The notes under the pieces are model-generated. The model was not told the origin of the DNA. It did no database searches and worked only from the letters and a program-made list of their open reading frames with translations. A stretch of DNA of 11,175 nucleotides. Source: CADEFF01 sp964569315. Lineage in GTDB: Bacteria > Pseudomonadota > Alphaproteobacteria > Dongiales > Dongiaceae. This document shows positions 1 through 7,127 of this stretch, one piece after another; within the stretch, counting starts at the first letter, position 1, and each line of letters starts with the position of its first letter. Where the stretch lies: assembly GCA_964569315.1 (NCBI GenBank), contig CAZMUZ010000120.1:1-11175 (forward strand), read 5' to 3'. The translations under genes and the position numbers were made by a program.

Positions 1-364
1 CGCGGCGGCGGGCGATGCGCAGGGCCTGCATCAGACGGGGCGTATCCTCCTCGGTTCCGGCCGCCGCCTCCAGTTTGCCCAATACTTCGTCAAAGACAGA
101 TTCCGTCGCTTGCGTTAAGAAGGATTGCAGCATCCTCGGTTCGTCGAGCAGGAGCTGACCGAGAAACGGGCTCTGCGCGAAGACGGCTTCCAGCAGGGCG
201 CGGCCCGTGGGTTCCGCGAGGAACCCGGCGGCGAACCTTTCGAGCGACTTGTCGGCCATAGTCCGAACAGCGTCGTTCCAGCGTTCGACGCCGAGGGCGG
301 CGCGACGCGAATCTACCGCCCGCGGCAAGGCCGCCGGATCGATGACCAGGGAGGAGTTCGGCAT
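1..364 (-). CDS. glnE: Glutamine synthetase adenylyltransferase/deadenylase (GlnE), N-terminal part
   Basis: Cytoplasmic bifunctional enzyme that adenylylates and deadenylylates glutamine synthetase in response to PII proteins, so it tunes nitrogen assimilation. Only the first 121 codons are in the window; the gene runs off the left edge. Reading the minus strand from the ATG at 364-362 gives a protein starting MPNSSLVIDP. It continues with FLAEPTGRALLEAVFAQSPF, then LLLDEPRMLQSF, and reaches LMQALRIARRR at the edge. This pattern (a helical lead-in where a compact segment of SPFL.. and L..EP is followed by an L..LR..RRR helix) matches the region just before the deadenylylase nucleotidyltransferase domain of GlnE; the catalytic motifs are not visible. 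The ATG at 364 is the first in frame after a stop near 405, apart from a GTG about 33 bases upstream, and no strong Shine-Dalgarno sequence decides between them. It diverges from the YhdP-like gene. The family call is fairly secure, but it rests on a non-catalytic part. Confidence 0.85.
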   Translation of the reverse strand, partial: MPNSSLVIDPAALPRAVDSRRAALGVERWNDAVRTMADKSLERFAAGFLAEPTGRALLEAVFAQSPFLGQLLLDEPRMLQSFLTQATESVFDEVLGKLEAAAGTEEDTPRLMQALRIARRR

Positions 365-382
365 GGCTCGCGACCGCGATAT

Positions 383-397
383 CCCGCAAACTGCGGG
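383..397. promoter_or_regulatory. Short inverted repeat between glnE and the YhdP-like gene
   Basis: CCCGCA and TGCGGG flank a three-base centre (AAC), giving a perfect 6-bp dyad in the 73-bp gap between the divergent starts at 364 and 438. It lies 18-33 bases upstream of the glnE ATG, where a repressor site or a leader hairpin would act. I see no convincing -35/-10 pair on either strand in this gap, so the promoters of both genes are unresolved. In DNA this GC-rich, a dyad this short may occur by chance. Confidence 0.3.
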
Positions 398-437
398 CAC
401 CTTACTCTAGCGTCACGAATCCAGCCATCCGTCATCC

Positions 438-3400
438 GTGATTCGCGCATCCGCCCGCATCGGTCTCGAGATCGTCGCCGTCCTGGCCGCCGGCGCGCTG
501 CTCGCCATCGCCTTCGGGGTCTGGCGACTGTCGCAGTCGGAGCCGGTGAGGCTCAGCTTCCTCACGCCCTATCTCGAGCAGGCGCTGCAGCTCCCGGACA
601 AGGGCATCTCGGTCAAGATCGGCGACACCCGCCTGACCTGGGCGGGATGGAGCCGCACCTTCGATCTGAGCGCGCGCGATGTGACGATCATCGGCGCCGA
701 CGGCGTGCCGGTCGCCGAGGTGCCGGAAGTGTCGGTGACGCTGAGCGTGCGGGCGTTGCTGCTGCGCGGGCTGGTCGCGCCGACGGCGATCGAGATCGTG
801 CGGCCCAAGATTCTGCTGCTGCGCGAGGTCGGCGGCCGATTCCATTTCGGCCGCACGCTGGTCGCGCTGGACCAGATGGATCCGAGCAGCATTCCCGATT
901 CCGAGGTGCTGCCGAGCTTTTTCGACGAGTTCGTTCATGAACGCGACCGCTCGAAAGCGGCGAGCTATCTTCGCCGCGCCACCATTCGCGACGCCGACCT
1001 GACGCTGATCGATCGGGAGCGCGGCGTCACCTGGCATGCGCCCAGCGCCGACTTCACCTTCGAGCGGCAGCGCGACGGGCTGACCGGCAGCCTCTCGCTG
1101 ACGGTCGCGGAGCTCGGCCAGTCGGCGCAGTTCTACGGGGACGTGGTCTATATCGGCGCGGAGCGCAGGGTCACGCTCGATGCGCGCTTCTCGGGGGTCG
1201 ACGTCGCGACGCTCGGCCTCATCCATTCGAAGCTGATACCGCTTGCCGGCTCGAGCCTGCTGATCGAAGGCAGTGTCGGCACCATCCTCAATCTCGACGG
1301 CCGGCTGGGGGCGGTTGCCTTCGACGTTTCGGGCGGCGCCGGCCTCATCGACATTCCCGAGCTCTATCCCGAGAAGCTGCCGGTCCAGAGCATCGCCGTG
1401 ACCGGCCGGCTCGACAATGGCTACGACACCCTGACGGTGAGCGGCGCGCGCGTCGATCTCGGCGGCCCCGTCATCGCCATGAACGGCAACATCGTCGGGC
1501 TGGAATCGGTCGATACGCCGCGGAGCGGCAGCCTGCTGGTCAATGTCGATATCGGCATCGAGCAGGTCACGATGGAGGATCTGAAGCGCTACTGGCCGCA
1601 GGGCGTGGGCGAGAACGTCCGGCAATGGGTCACCACGCGCATGCCGGAAGGCGCCATCGAGGGGGCTCTCGCCAAGATCAATCTGAAGCTGCCGGGCGGT
1701 GCCAGCGCGTCCGACACCAGGGCGTCGGTTTCCGGCACCATGACGGCCAGGGACCTGACGATCCACTATCTCGACCCGCTGCCGCCCCTCACCGGCGTGG
1801 ATGGCGATGCGACCTTCACCGAGACGAATTTCGAGGCCGCCTTCAGCAAGGGTCGGCTCGACGGCATCGAGATCGACGGCGGCACGCTCGCCATCACGGA
1901 TTTCGACAAGCCCGAGCAAATCATCGCCGTCACCGGCACGGCGCGGGCCGAGCTCGCCGATGCGCTGAAGCTGCTCGACCATCCGCGGCTCGGCTATGTC
2001 ACGCCGCTCGGGATCGATCCGGCCGCCGCGTCCGGAAGCACCACCACCCAGCTTTCGTTCCGCTTCCCGGCGGCGAAGGCGCTGACCTTCGAGCGGGTGG
2101 CGCTCACCGCCAATAGCGCCATCCTCAACGCGTCCCTGAAGAAGATCGCCTTCGGCCACGACCTCACGGAGGGCAACTTTACCCTCGATCTCGACGGCAA
2201 GGGCATGACGCTCGAAGGGACCGGGCGCCTCGCCGGCATCGCCAGCGCGGTCCGATGGGTCGAGAACTTCGAGGGGGGTGCGTTCCAGCGCGAGCTCGCC
2301 CTCAACGGCACCGTGGATGCCGAGCAGCGCGCGGCCCTCGGTTTCGATCTGCGGCCCAATGTCGATGGTCCGATCGGCGTCAATGTCGTCTATACGAAGG
2401 TCGACGACAGCCACGGCCGGGTCGAAGCCAAGCTCGATCTCGCCCAGACCCTGGCCGAGCTCGTCTTCATCGGCTGGAAGAAGACCGCGCCCGCGGAAGG
2501 CTTCGCGCATCTGGTGCTGTCGCTGGGCCCCCACGACAGCCTGCGCGCGATCGAGCGGCTGGAGGTCGAGACCGCGGGCCTTTCCGCGAGCGGGACGGCG
2601 GCGCTCACGCCCGACGGCAAGGAAATCGGCAAGCTGGCGCTCGATCGGCTTCGCGTCGGCAACACCGATCTGACCGCCACGACGATCGATTTCGCCGGCG
2701 GGCGGCCGGAGATCGTGATCGGGGGCGGGATCGTCGATGCGGCGCCGTTTCTCGAAAGCGACGAGGAGGCGCCGCCGGCCGAAGGCGCCACCACGCCTCT
2801 GCCGCCGGAAACGGAGCAGCAGCCCTTCAAGCTGACGGCGGCGCATCTCGATCGGGTGATGCTCGATCCGGACCGCGTGTTGCAGAACGTGCGGCTGGCG
2901 CTGGACCATAGCGGCGAATACTGGGAGCGCCTCGAGCTGGATGCGACGCTCGACAAGGGAAGCTCCGTCATGTTGCGCTATGTGCCGGCGGAAGGGCAGC
3001 GCCACGAGCTCAAGGTGGAGGCCAGCGACGCGGGGGCGGCACTCCGTCTGCTCGACATCATCGACGATGTGCGCGGCGGCACGCTCACCATTACGGGCGA
3101 GGCCGACGACAATGCCCCCAACCGGCCGCTCACGGGCCGCGCGACGATCAACGACTTCCGGCTGGTCGATCAGCCCGCCCTGGCGCGGCTCCTCTCGATC
3201 GCGACCCTGACGGGGCTGATCGACGCGCTCACCGGCGAAGGCTTTCTCTTCCAGCGCTTCGTCGGGACCTTCACCAAGACCAACGGGCGGCTCGACATCC
3301 CCTCGGCGCGGGCGCACGGACCGTCGCTCGGCCTTACGGCCACCGGGTGGCTCGACCAGGATACGGACGAGATCGAGATCAAGGGCACGATCGTGCCGGC

Positions 3401-3647
3401 CTACGGCATCAACAGCTTGCTCGGCAACATCCCGGTGATCGGCGAACTGCTGCAGGGCGGGGCGGGCGAAGGTCTGTTCGCCGCCACCTACACGGCAAGC
3501 GGCAAGCTTTCGCACCCGAAATTCTCGGTCAATCCGCTGGCCGCCCTCGCGCCGGGGTTCCTGCGCGGTCTCTTCGAGGTGTTCGACGGCAGCGGCGGTA
3601 AGCCGTCGGAACCGCCGCCGCTGCCGAAGCCTGGCGACTACAAATAA
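438..3647 (+). CDS. YhdP/AsmA-like inner-membrane-anchored envelope protein (DUF3971 and AsmA C-terminal region)
   Basis: Large periplasmic protein of 1069 residues anchored by one N-terminal membrane segment (about residues 9-29, LEIVAVLAAGALLAIAF). AsmA-like proteins of the YhdP/TamB class form long beta-rich grooves thought to carry phospholipids from the inner to the outer membrane; the exact substrate here is unknown. The body is the repetitive beta-strand pattern of DUF3971 proteins. A Pro/Glu-rich linker lies near residues 772-798. The C-terminal AsmA-type region is clear: GTIVPAYGINSLLGNIPVIG starts near residue 983, followed by GEGLFAATY and SVNPLAALAPGFLR. The start is a GTG. It is forced because the frame is closed by a TAG at 408-410 and no ATG lies before the membrane segment; no clear Shine-Dalgarno sequence precedes it. 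It ends 16 bp from the convergent tyrS stop. Family placement is firm; orthology to E. coli YhdP itself is not shown. Confidence 0.88.
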   Translation: MIRASARIGLEIVAVLAAGALLAIAFGVWRLSQSEPVRLSFLTPYLEQALQLPDKGISVKIGDTRLTWAGWSRTFDLSARDVTIIGADGVPVAEVPEVSVTLSVRALLLRGLVAPTAIEIVRPKILLLREVGGRFHFGRTLVALDQMDPSSIPDSEVLPSFFDEFVHERDRSKAASYLRRATIRDADLTLIDRERGVTWHAPSADFTFERQRDGLTGSLSLTVAELGQSAQFYGDVVYIGAERRVTLDARFSGVDVATLGLIHSKLIPLAGSSLLIEGSVGTILNLDGRLGAVAFDVSGGAGLIDIPELYPEKLPVQSIAVTGRLDNGYDTLTVSGARVDLGGPVIAMNGNIVGLESVDTPRSGSLLVNVDIGIEQVTMEDLKRYWPQGVGENVRQWVTTRMPEGAIEGALAKINLKLPGGASASDTRASVSGTMTARDLTIHYLDPLPPLTGVDGDATFTETNFEAAFSKGRLDGIEIDGGTLAITDFDKPEQIIAVTGTARAELADALKLLDHPRLGYVTPLGIDPAAASGSTTTQLSFRFPAAKALTFERVALTANSAILNASLKKIAFGHDLTEGNFTLDLDGKGMTLEGTGRLAGIASAVRWVENFEGGAFQRELALNGTVDAEQRAALGFDLRPNVDGPIGVNVVYTKVDDSHGRVEAKLDLAQTLAELVFIGWKKTAPAEGFAHLVLSLGPHDSLRAIERLEVETAGLSASGTAALTPDGKEIGKLALDRLRVGNTDLTATTIDFAGGRPEIVIGGGIVDAAPFLESDEEAPPAEGATTPLPPETEQQPFKLTAAHLDRVMLDPDRVLQNVRLALDHSGEYWERLELDATLDKGSSVMLRYVPAEGQRHELKVEASDAGAALRLLDIIDDVRGGTLTITGEADDNAPNRPLTGRATINDFRLVDQPALARLLSIATLTGLIDALTGEGFLFQRFVGTFTKTNGRLDIPSARAHGPSLGLTATGWLDQDTDEIEIKGTIVPAYGINSLLGNIPVIGELLQGGAGEGLFAATYTASGKLSHPKFSVNPLAALAPGFLRGLFEVFDGSGGKPSEPPPLPKPGDYK

Positions 3648-3663
3648 CGGTCCCGAAGGCCGG

Positions 3664-4917
3664 TCAGACCGGGCGCACCAGCGCGTGGCGCTTGCGGCCG
3701 GCCGACAGCTTTATGTAGCCCTCGGCGGTGAGGTCGGCGAGCGACACGGGCTGGGTATCGCTTGCGATCGCCACGTCGTTGAGCCGGCCGCCGCCGCCCT
3801 TGATGAGCCGGCGCGCCTCGCCGTTGCTGGCCGCGAGGCCGGCGCGGCGCAGCAGGTCGAAGGCGGGCACGCCTTTTTCCAGCTCCGCGCGGCCGATCTC
3901 GATCGTCGGCAGCTCGTCGCCGACGCCGCCTTCGGCAAAAGTGCGCCGGGCGGTTTCCGCGGCGGCGTCCGCGGCGCTGCGGCCATGGGCGAGCGCCGTG
4001 GCCTCGGTCGCGAGGCGGATCTTGGCCGCGTTGATCTCGGCGCCCTGCAGCCGTTCCAGCTTCGCGATCTCCTCCAGCGGCAGGTCGGTGAAGAGCCGGA
4101 GGAAGCGCCCCACATCCGCGTCCTCGGTGTTCCGCCAGAATTGCCAGTAGTCATAGACCGGCAGGCGATCCTCGTTGATCCAGACGGCGCCTGCCGCGGT
4201 CTTTCCCATCTTGGCGCCGCTCGCGGTGGTGATGAGCGGGGTGGTCAGGCCGAAGAGCGCGCGATCGTCGGTGCGCCGGCCGAGCTCGACGCCGTTGACG
4301 ATGTTGCCCCACTGATCGGAGCCGCCCATCTGCAGAACGCAGCCATGGCGCCGGGCGAGCTCCACGAAATCGTACGCCTGCAGCACCATGTAGTTGAATT
4401 CGATGAAGCTGAGGGGCTGCTCGCGCTCGAGCCGCAGCTTGACGCTGTCGAAGGAGAGCATGCGATTGACCGAGAAATGCCGGCCATAGTCCCGCAGGAA
4501 CGCCATGTAGTTGAGGCCGTCGAGCCAGTCGGCGTTGTCGACCATCACCGCATCGGTCGCGCCCTTGCCGAAGGTCAGGAAACGATCGAAGCAACGCTGG
4601 ATGCCGGCCTTGTTCGCGGCGATCTCCGCTTCGCTCAGGAGCGGGCGCGATTCCGTCCGGAAGGAGGGATCGCCGACCTTGGTCGTGCCGCCGCCCATCA
4701 ACACGATCGGCTTGTGGCCGGTACGCTGCAGCATCCGCAGCAGCATGATGCTGACCAGGCTGCCGACATGAAGGCTGGAGGCGGTAAGGTCGAAGCCGAT
4801 ATAGGCGGTGATGCGCCCCTCGCGCGCGAGCGCATCGAGGGCCTCGAGATCGGTGACCTGATGCACGAAGCCGCGCGCATGGGCTTCGCGGAGAAATGCG
4901 GATTTCGGCTCGGCCAT
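3664..4917 (-). CDS. tyrS: Tyrosyl-tRNA synthetase
   Basis: Class I aminoacyl-tRNA synthetase that charges tRNA-Tyr with tyrosine in the cytoplasm; 417 residues, the usual length for bacterial TyrRS. Signatures are in order: the tyrosine pocket YIGFD at 39-43, the HIGH-type motif as HVGS at 50-53, GDPSFRTESR at 82-91, the tyrosine/ATP-site GGSDQWGN at 198-205, and the KMSKS loop as KMGKT at 236-240. A C-terminal S4 RNA-binding domain follows at about 350-410 (FDLLRRAGLAASNGEARRLI). The open frame extends far upstream, but the ATG at 4917-4915 (MAEPKSAF) is chosen because it sits at the normal distance before the catalytic core. The upstream in-frame sequence would overlap most of the divergent anmK 5' end and looks like a shadow. 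A GGGA lies a few bases upstream as a modest ribosome binding site. No T-box or other leader is seen. Confidence 0.96.
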   Translation of the reverse strand: MAEPKSAFLREAHARGFVHQVTDLEALDALAREGRITAYIGFDLTASSLHVGSLVSIMLLRMLQRTGHKPIVLMGGGTTKVGDPSFRTESRPLLSEAEIAANKAGIQRCFDRFLTFGKGATDAVMVDNADWLDGLNYMAFLRDYGRHFSVNRMLSFDSVKLRLEREQPLSFIEFNYMVLQAYDFVELARRHGCVLQMGGSDQWGNIVNGVELGRRTDDRALFGLTTPLITTASGAKMGKTAAGAVWINEDRLPVYDYWQFWRNTEDADVGRFLRLFTDLPLEEIAKLERLQGAEINAAKIRLATEATALAHGRSAADAAAETARRTFAEGGVGDELPTIEIGRAELEKGVPAFDLLRRAGLAASNGEARRLIKGGGGRLNDVAIASDTQPVSLADLTAEGYIKLSAGRKRHALVRPV

Positions 4918-4949
4918 CTGGATCCCGGTCGACGAGTCTCCGGCTCCTG

Positions 4950-5000
4950 CCCGGCGGGCGGGAAGAGGCGGTGATCTAGCAGAAAAGCGCCGAGCCCGCC
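4950..5000 (-). promoter_or_regulatory. Weak candidate promoter for tyrS
   Basis: On the minus strand a TTGGCG is followed after about 18 bases by TAGATC, which lies near the 4970s, giving a leader of roughly 50 bases before the tyrS ATG. The -35 matches 4 of 6 and the -10 only 3 of 6 of the sigma-70 consensus, so this is a guess from position and spacing. Confidence 0.2.
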
Positions 5001-5012
5001 AAGCCCGCCGGC

Positions 5013-5042
5013 CTGACAGCGCGAAGCGCCCCGTGCTAGAAA
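5013..5042 (+). promoter_or_regulatory. Candidate sigma-70-type promoter for anmK
   Basis: CTGACA at 5013-5018 (5 of 6 to TTGACA) and TAGAAA at 5037-5042 (4 of 6 to TATAAT) are separated by 18 bp. A start near 5049 would give a leader of about 40 bases to the anmK ATG at 5089. It is the best pair in the 171-bp tyrS/anmK intergenic region. Confidence 0.4.
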
Positions 5043-5088
5043 TGCCGCGCCCGCCGCAAGGCCGCCGCCCTCGATATCGGGAGCCCGC

Positions 5089-6174
5089 ATGATCGCACGC
5101 CGCCTCGCCCTCGGACTGATGAGCGGCACCTCCTGCGACGGCATCGATGCGGCGCTGATCGAGACCGACGGGCGCGACTTCCTGCGCACCGGCGAGGCGC
5201 TGAGCCGGGACTATCCGCCGCCGTTCCGGCAAAGGCTGCGCGCGGCGCTGCGCGACGAAGCCGCCGGCCAGGCGCTGGCGGCGGAGCTGACCGATCGCCA
5301 CGCCGAGGCGGTGCGGGCGCTGCTCGAGAAGGCGACGCTCGCACCGGCCGACGTGGCGGTGATCGGCTTCCACGGGCAGACCATCCTGCATGCGCCAGAG
5401 CAGCGCCGCACGATCCAGATCGGGGACGGCGCGCGGCTCGCCCGCACGGTCGGAATCGACGTGGTGAACGATTTCCGCAGCGCCGATGTGGCCTCAGGGG
5501 GCGAGGGCGCACCCTTCGCGCCGCTCTATCATCGGGCGCTCGCCGTCGGTCTCGAGAAGCCGCTCGCGGTGCTCAATCTCGGCGGCGTCGGCAACGTCAC
5601 CTGGATCGGCGAGGATCGCGACGGCGCGATGCGGCTGCTCGCCTTCGATACCGGGCCCGGCAACGCGCTGATCGACGACTGGGCGATGCTGCATACCGGC
5701 GTGCCGGTCGATCGCGACGGCCGTCTCGCCGGCGTGGGGCAGGTCGATGCCCTGCGGCTCGGCAGGCTGCTGGTGAATCCGTATTTCGCGCGGCCCGCGC
5801 CCAAATCGCTCGATCGCGACGCGTTCGACGTCTCGATCCTCCGCGATCTCTCCGCGGCGGACGGCGCCGCCACCCTGGTCGCCTTCACGGCTGCGACCGT
5901 GGCGCGCGCCGCGGCGCTCTTCCCCGAACCGGTGCGGCGCTGGCTCGTTACCGGCGGCGGCCGGCAGAACCCGACCCTGATGGCGGAACTCGCGCGGCGG
6001 CTCGATGTGCCGGTGGCGCCGGTCGAGGCGGTCGGCTGGAGCGGCGACCATCTGGAGGCGCAGGCCTTCGGCTATCTCGCGGTGCGCAGCCTCGAAGGCC
6101 TGCCGCTCAGCCTGCCGGAGACGACCGGCGTGCCCCGGCCGATGCCGGGCGGGCAGCTTCACAAGCGGGGCTGA
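5089..6174 (+). CDS. anmK: Anhydro-N-acetylmuramic acid kinase
   Basis: Cytoplasmic ATP-dependent kinase of peptidoglycan recycling. It opens the 1,6-anhydro ring of anhydro-N-acetylmuramic acid and phosphorylates it to MurNAc-6-phosphate. The 361 residues fit the family length. Diagnostic motifs of this ASKHA-fold kinase are visible: the nucleotide loop LGLMSGTSCDGIDAALI at 8-24, GFHGQTI near residue 93, VNDFRSADVASGGEGAPFAP in the substrate-binding part, and FDTGPGNALIDDW with the likely catalytic Asp at 187. VTGGGRQNP in the C-terminal lobe and GWSGDHLEAQAFGYLAVR near the end complete the pattern. The ATG at 5089 is followed directly by the conserved N-terminal strand, so the start is secure; GGGAGCC a few bases upstream is the likely ribosome binding site. 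It is transcribed divergently from tyrS and converges on the hydrolase gene. Confidence 0.95.
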   Translation: MIARRLALGLMSGTSCDGIDAALIETDGRDFLRTGEALSRDYPPPFRQRLRAALRDEAAGQALAAELTDRHAEAVRALLEKATLAPADVAVIGFHGQTILHAPEQRRTIQIGDGARLARTVGIDVVNDFRSADVASGGEGAPFAPLYHRALAVGLEKPLAVLNLGGVGNVTWIGEDRDGAMRLLAFDTGPGNALIDDWAMLHTGVPVDRDGRLAGVGQVDALRLGRLLVNPYFARPAPKSLDRDAFDVSILRDLSAADGAATLVAFTAATVARAAALFPEPVRRWLVTGGGRQNPTLMAELARRLDVPVAPVEAVGWSGDHLEAQAFGYLAVRSLEGLPLSLPETTGVPRPMPGGQLHKRG

Positions 6175-6193
6175 TCGAAACGCGACGCCGGAA

Positions 6194-6215
6194 GCGCCTC
6201 AGCGCGCCGAGGCGC
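6194..6215. terminator. Candidate hairpin between the convergent anmK and hydrolase genes
   Basis: GCGCCTC at 6194-6200 and GAGGCGC at 6209-6215 form a perfect 7-bp GC-rich stem with an 8-base loop. It begins 20 bases after the anmK stop and covers the stop codon of the convergent hydrolase gene. The position fits a bidirectional terminator, but neither side has a T-run, so intrinsic termination is doubtful. Confidence 0.3.
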
Positions 6216-6876
6216 GCGAGCGGCCCTTCGCCTTCGGGGTCGGGTAGATCGCCTCGAGATAGTCGTCGAGGCGCGTCGCCACCGTGTCGAGATGATCGGC
6301 GAAGAAATGATCGGCGCCGCGGATCGGGCGATAGTCGATCGTGATGTCGCGCTGGTTCGACAGCTTCTGCACCAGCTTCGCGACCGCCTCGTGCGGCACG
6401 AGCTCGTCCTTGTCGCCATGCAGCATCAGGCCGGAAGACGGGCAGGGGGCGAGGAAGCCGAAATCGTAGATGTTCGCCGGCGGGGCCACCGAGATGAAGC
6501 CGCTGATCTCCGGGCGCCGCATGAGAAGCTGCATGCCGATCCAGGCGCCGAAGGAATAGCCGGCGATCCAGCAGGCCTTCGCGTTCGGATTGGTCGATTG
6601 CAGCCAGTCGAGCGCGGAGGCCGCGTCGCTGAGCTCGCCCTCGCCGCGATCGAACACGCCCTGCGATCGGCCGACGCCGCGGAAATTGAACCGGAGAACC
6701 GAGAAGCCGCGCTGCGCGAAGGTCTGGTAGAGCGTGTAGACGACCTTGTTGTTCATCGTCCCGCCATGCTGCGGATGGGGATGCAGCATGAGGGCGATGG
6801 GCGCGTCGTTGCCCTTGCCCTGCTGGTAGCGTCCCTCGAGACGCCCCTCCGGGCCGTTCATGATGACTTCTGGCAT
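6199..6876 (-). CDS. Alpha/beta hydrolase of the COG2945 type
   Basis: Predicted soluble alpha/beta hydrolase of 225 residues, substrate unknown. Family features run in order: HPHPQHGGTMNNKVV (residues 32-46) with the oxyanion-side HP.P.GG signature of this subgroup, RFNFRGVGRSQG (62-73), and the nucleophile elbow GYSFGA with Ser108. HGDKDELVP (153-161) carries the likely acid Asp157, and ADHFF supplies the catalytic His190. The C-terminus is a basic tail (PKAKGRSRASAR). The ATG at 6876-6874 (MPEVIMNGPEG) is chosen because AGGAAAG lies about 8-10 bases upstream; an in-frame ATG 19 codons further up would add a Gly/Pro-rich stretch without homologous character. It is divergent from the isc operon, and no functional link to it is evident. 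Members of this group are usually annotated only as predicted hydrolases, and I cannot narrow this further. Confidence 0.85.
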   Translation of the reverse strand: MPEVIMNGPEGRLEGRYQQGKGNDAPIALMLHPHPQHGGTMNNKVVYTLYQTFAQRGFSVLRFNFRGVGRSQGVFDRGEGELSDAASALDWLQSTNPNAKACWIAGYSFGAWIGMQLLMRRPEISGFISVAPPANIYDFGFLAPCPSSGLMLHGDKDELVPHEAVAKLVQKLSNQRDITIDYRPIRGADHFFADHLDTVATRLDDYLEAIYPTPKAKGRSRASAR

Positions 6877-6904
6877 CGCCTTAGACTTTCCTGGGCCTGG
6901 CAGC

Positions 6905-6918
6905 TCGCCTCGAGGCGA
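6905..6918. promoter_or_regulatory. Perfect 14-bp palindrome upstream of the hydrolase gene
   Basis: TCGCCTCGAGGCGA is a perfect palindrome centred about 35 bases upstream of the hydrolase ATG, in the intergenic region shared with the isc operon. It could be an operator or a leader hairpin of the minus-strand transcript. No family-specific operator is recognised. Confidence 0.35.
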
Positions 6919-6931
6919 CCGTCCGGCAGGC

Positions 6932-6956
6932 AATTCATATTATTTCAGTCAGGTAT
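6932..6956 (+). promoter_or_regulatory. Possible upstream IscR-type box (one strong half)
   Basis: The right half CAGTCAGGTAT (6946-6956) matches the E. coli type 1 IscR half-site YAGTCRRSTAT at all 11 positions, using the consensus as I recall it. The left part matches only 8 of 14, for 19 of 25 overall. Its centre is about 57 bp upstream of the centre of the promoter-overlapping box. It lies in an AT-rich patch that also contains TATTAT (6954-6959), so a second promoter is possible. This is an inference from consensus matching; alphaproteobacterial IscR proteins may prefer a different motif. Confidence 0.4.
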
Positions 6957-6988
6957 TATGCAATCGAGAGAAACCAGCTCTGCGCGGA

Positions 6989-7013
6989 AAACTTGACTGG
7001 TCTAGTGGGACAT
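6989..7013 (+). promoter_or_regulatory. Candidate IscR binding site overlapping the isc promoter
   Basis: This 25-bp stretch matches the remembered E. coli type 1 IscR consensus at 19 of 25 positions, including the whole GACT core of the left half and the TAGT of the right half. It covers the -35 hexamer and most of the spacer of the isc promoter, so a bound protein would block RNA polymerase. The operon encodes an IscR with cluster ligands, so autorepression is the natural reading. Binding itself is inferred. Confidence 0.6.
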
Positions 7014-7021
7014 CTTATATC
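6993..7021 (+). promoter_or_regulatory. Sigma-70-type promoter of the cysE-iscR-iscS-iscU operon
   Basis: TTGACT at 6993-6998 (5 of 6) and TATATC at 7016-7021 (4 of 6) are separated by exactly 17 bp. Transcription would begin near 7028, about 100 bases before the GTG start of cysE. It is the best-formed promoter in the window. Confidence 0.65.
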
Positions 7022-7036
7022 GTCCTCATAACAATA

Positions 7037-7066
7037 TTGCGGTGCCGAAGGCTGCGGCTCCCGCAA
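7037..7066 (+). other. Nested hairpin in the isc operon leader
   Basis: TTGCGG (7037-7042) pairs with CCGCAA (7061-7066). Inside it, GCCG (7044-7047) pairs with CGGC (7055-7058) around a 7-base loop, giving a 10-bp stem with a small internal loop. It starts about 10 bases after the predicted transcription start. No T-run follows, so it is not a standard terminator; it may stabilise the mRNA or take part in regulation. Confidence 0.45.
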
Positions 7067-7127
7067 CCGCGACGTCGATCCTACCACAAGCTCAACCGGT
7101 GGATTCAAGAATCTTAGGAATATCGTT

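Noticed and set aside
432..3515. A 1027-codon open frame on the minus strand opposite the YhdP-like gene
   Set aside because: Its translation is rich in Arg, Asp, Glu and His with no recognisable domain, as expected for an antisense frame locked to a GC-rich gene. The plus-strand frame has a membrane anchor and clear family motifs.
3660..3672. CCGGTC-A-GACCGG inverted repeat at the YhdP-like/tyrS convergent ends, as a terminator
   Set aside because: The one-base centre leaves little room for a loop, it lies inside the tyrS stop region, and no T-run follows on either strand.
4918..5391. Possible N-terminal extension of tyrosyl-tRNA synthetase in the open frame upstream of the chosen ATG
   Set aside because: It would overlap 300 bases of anmK, has no family character, and the chosen ATG gives the standard TyrRS length.
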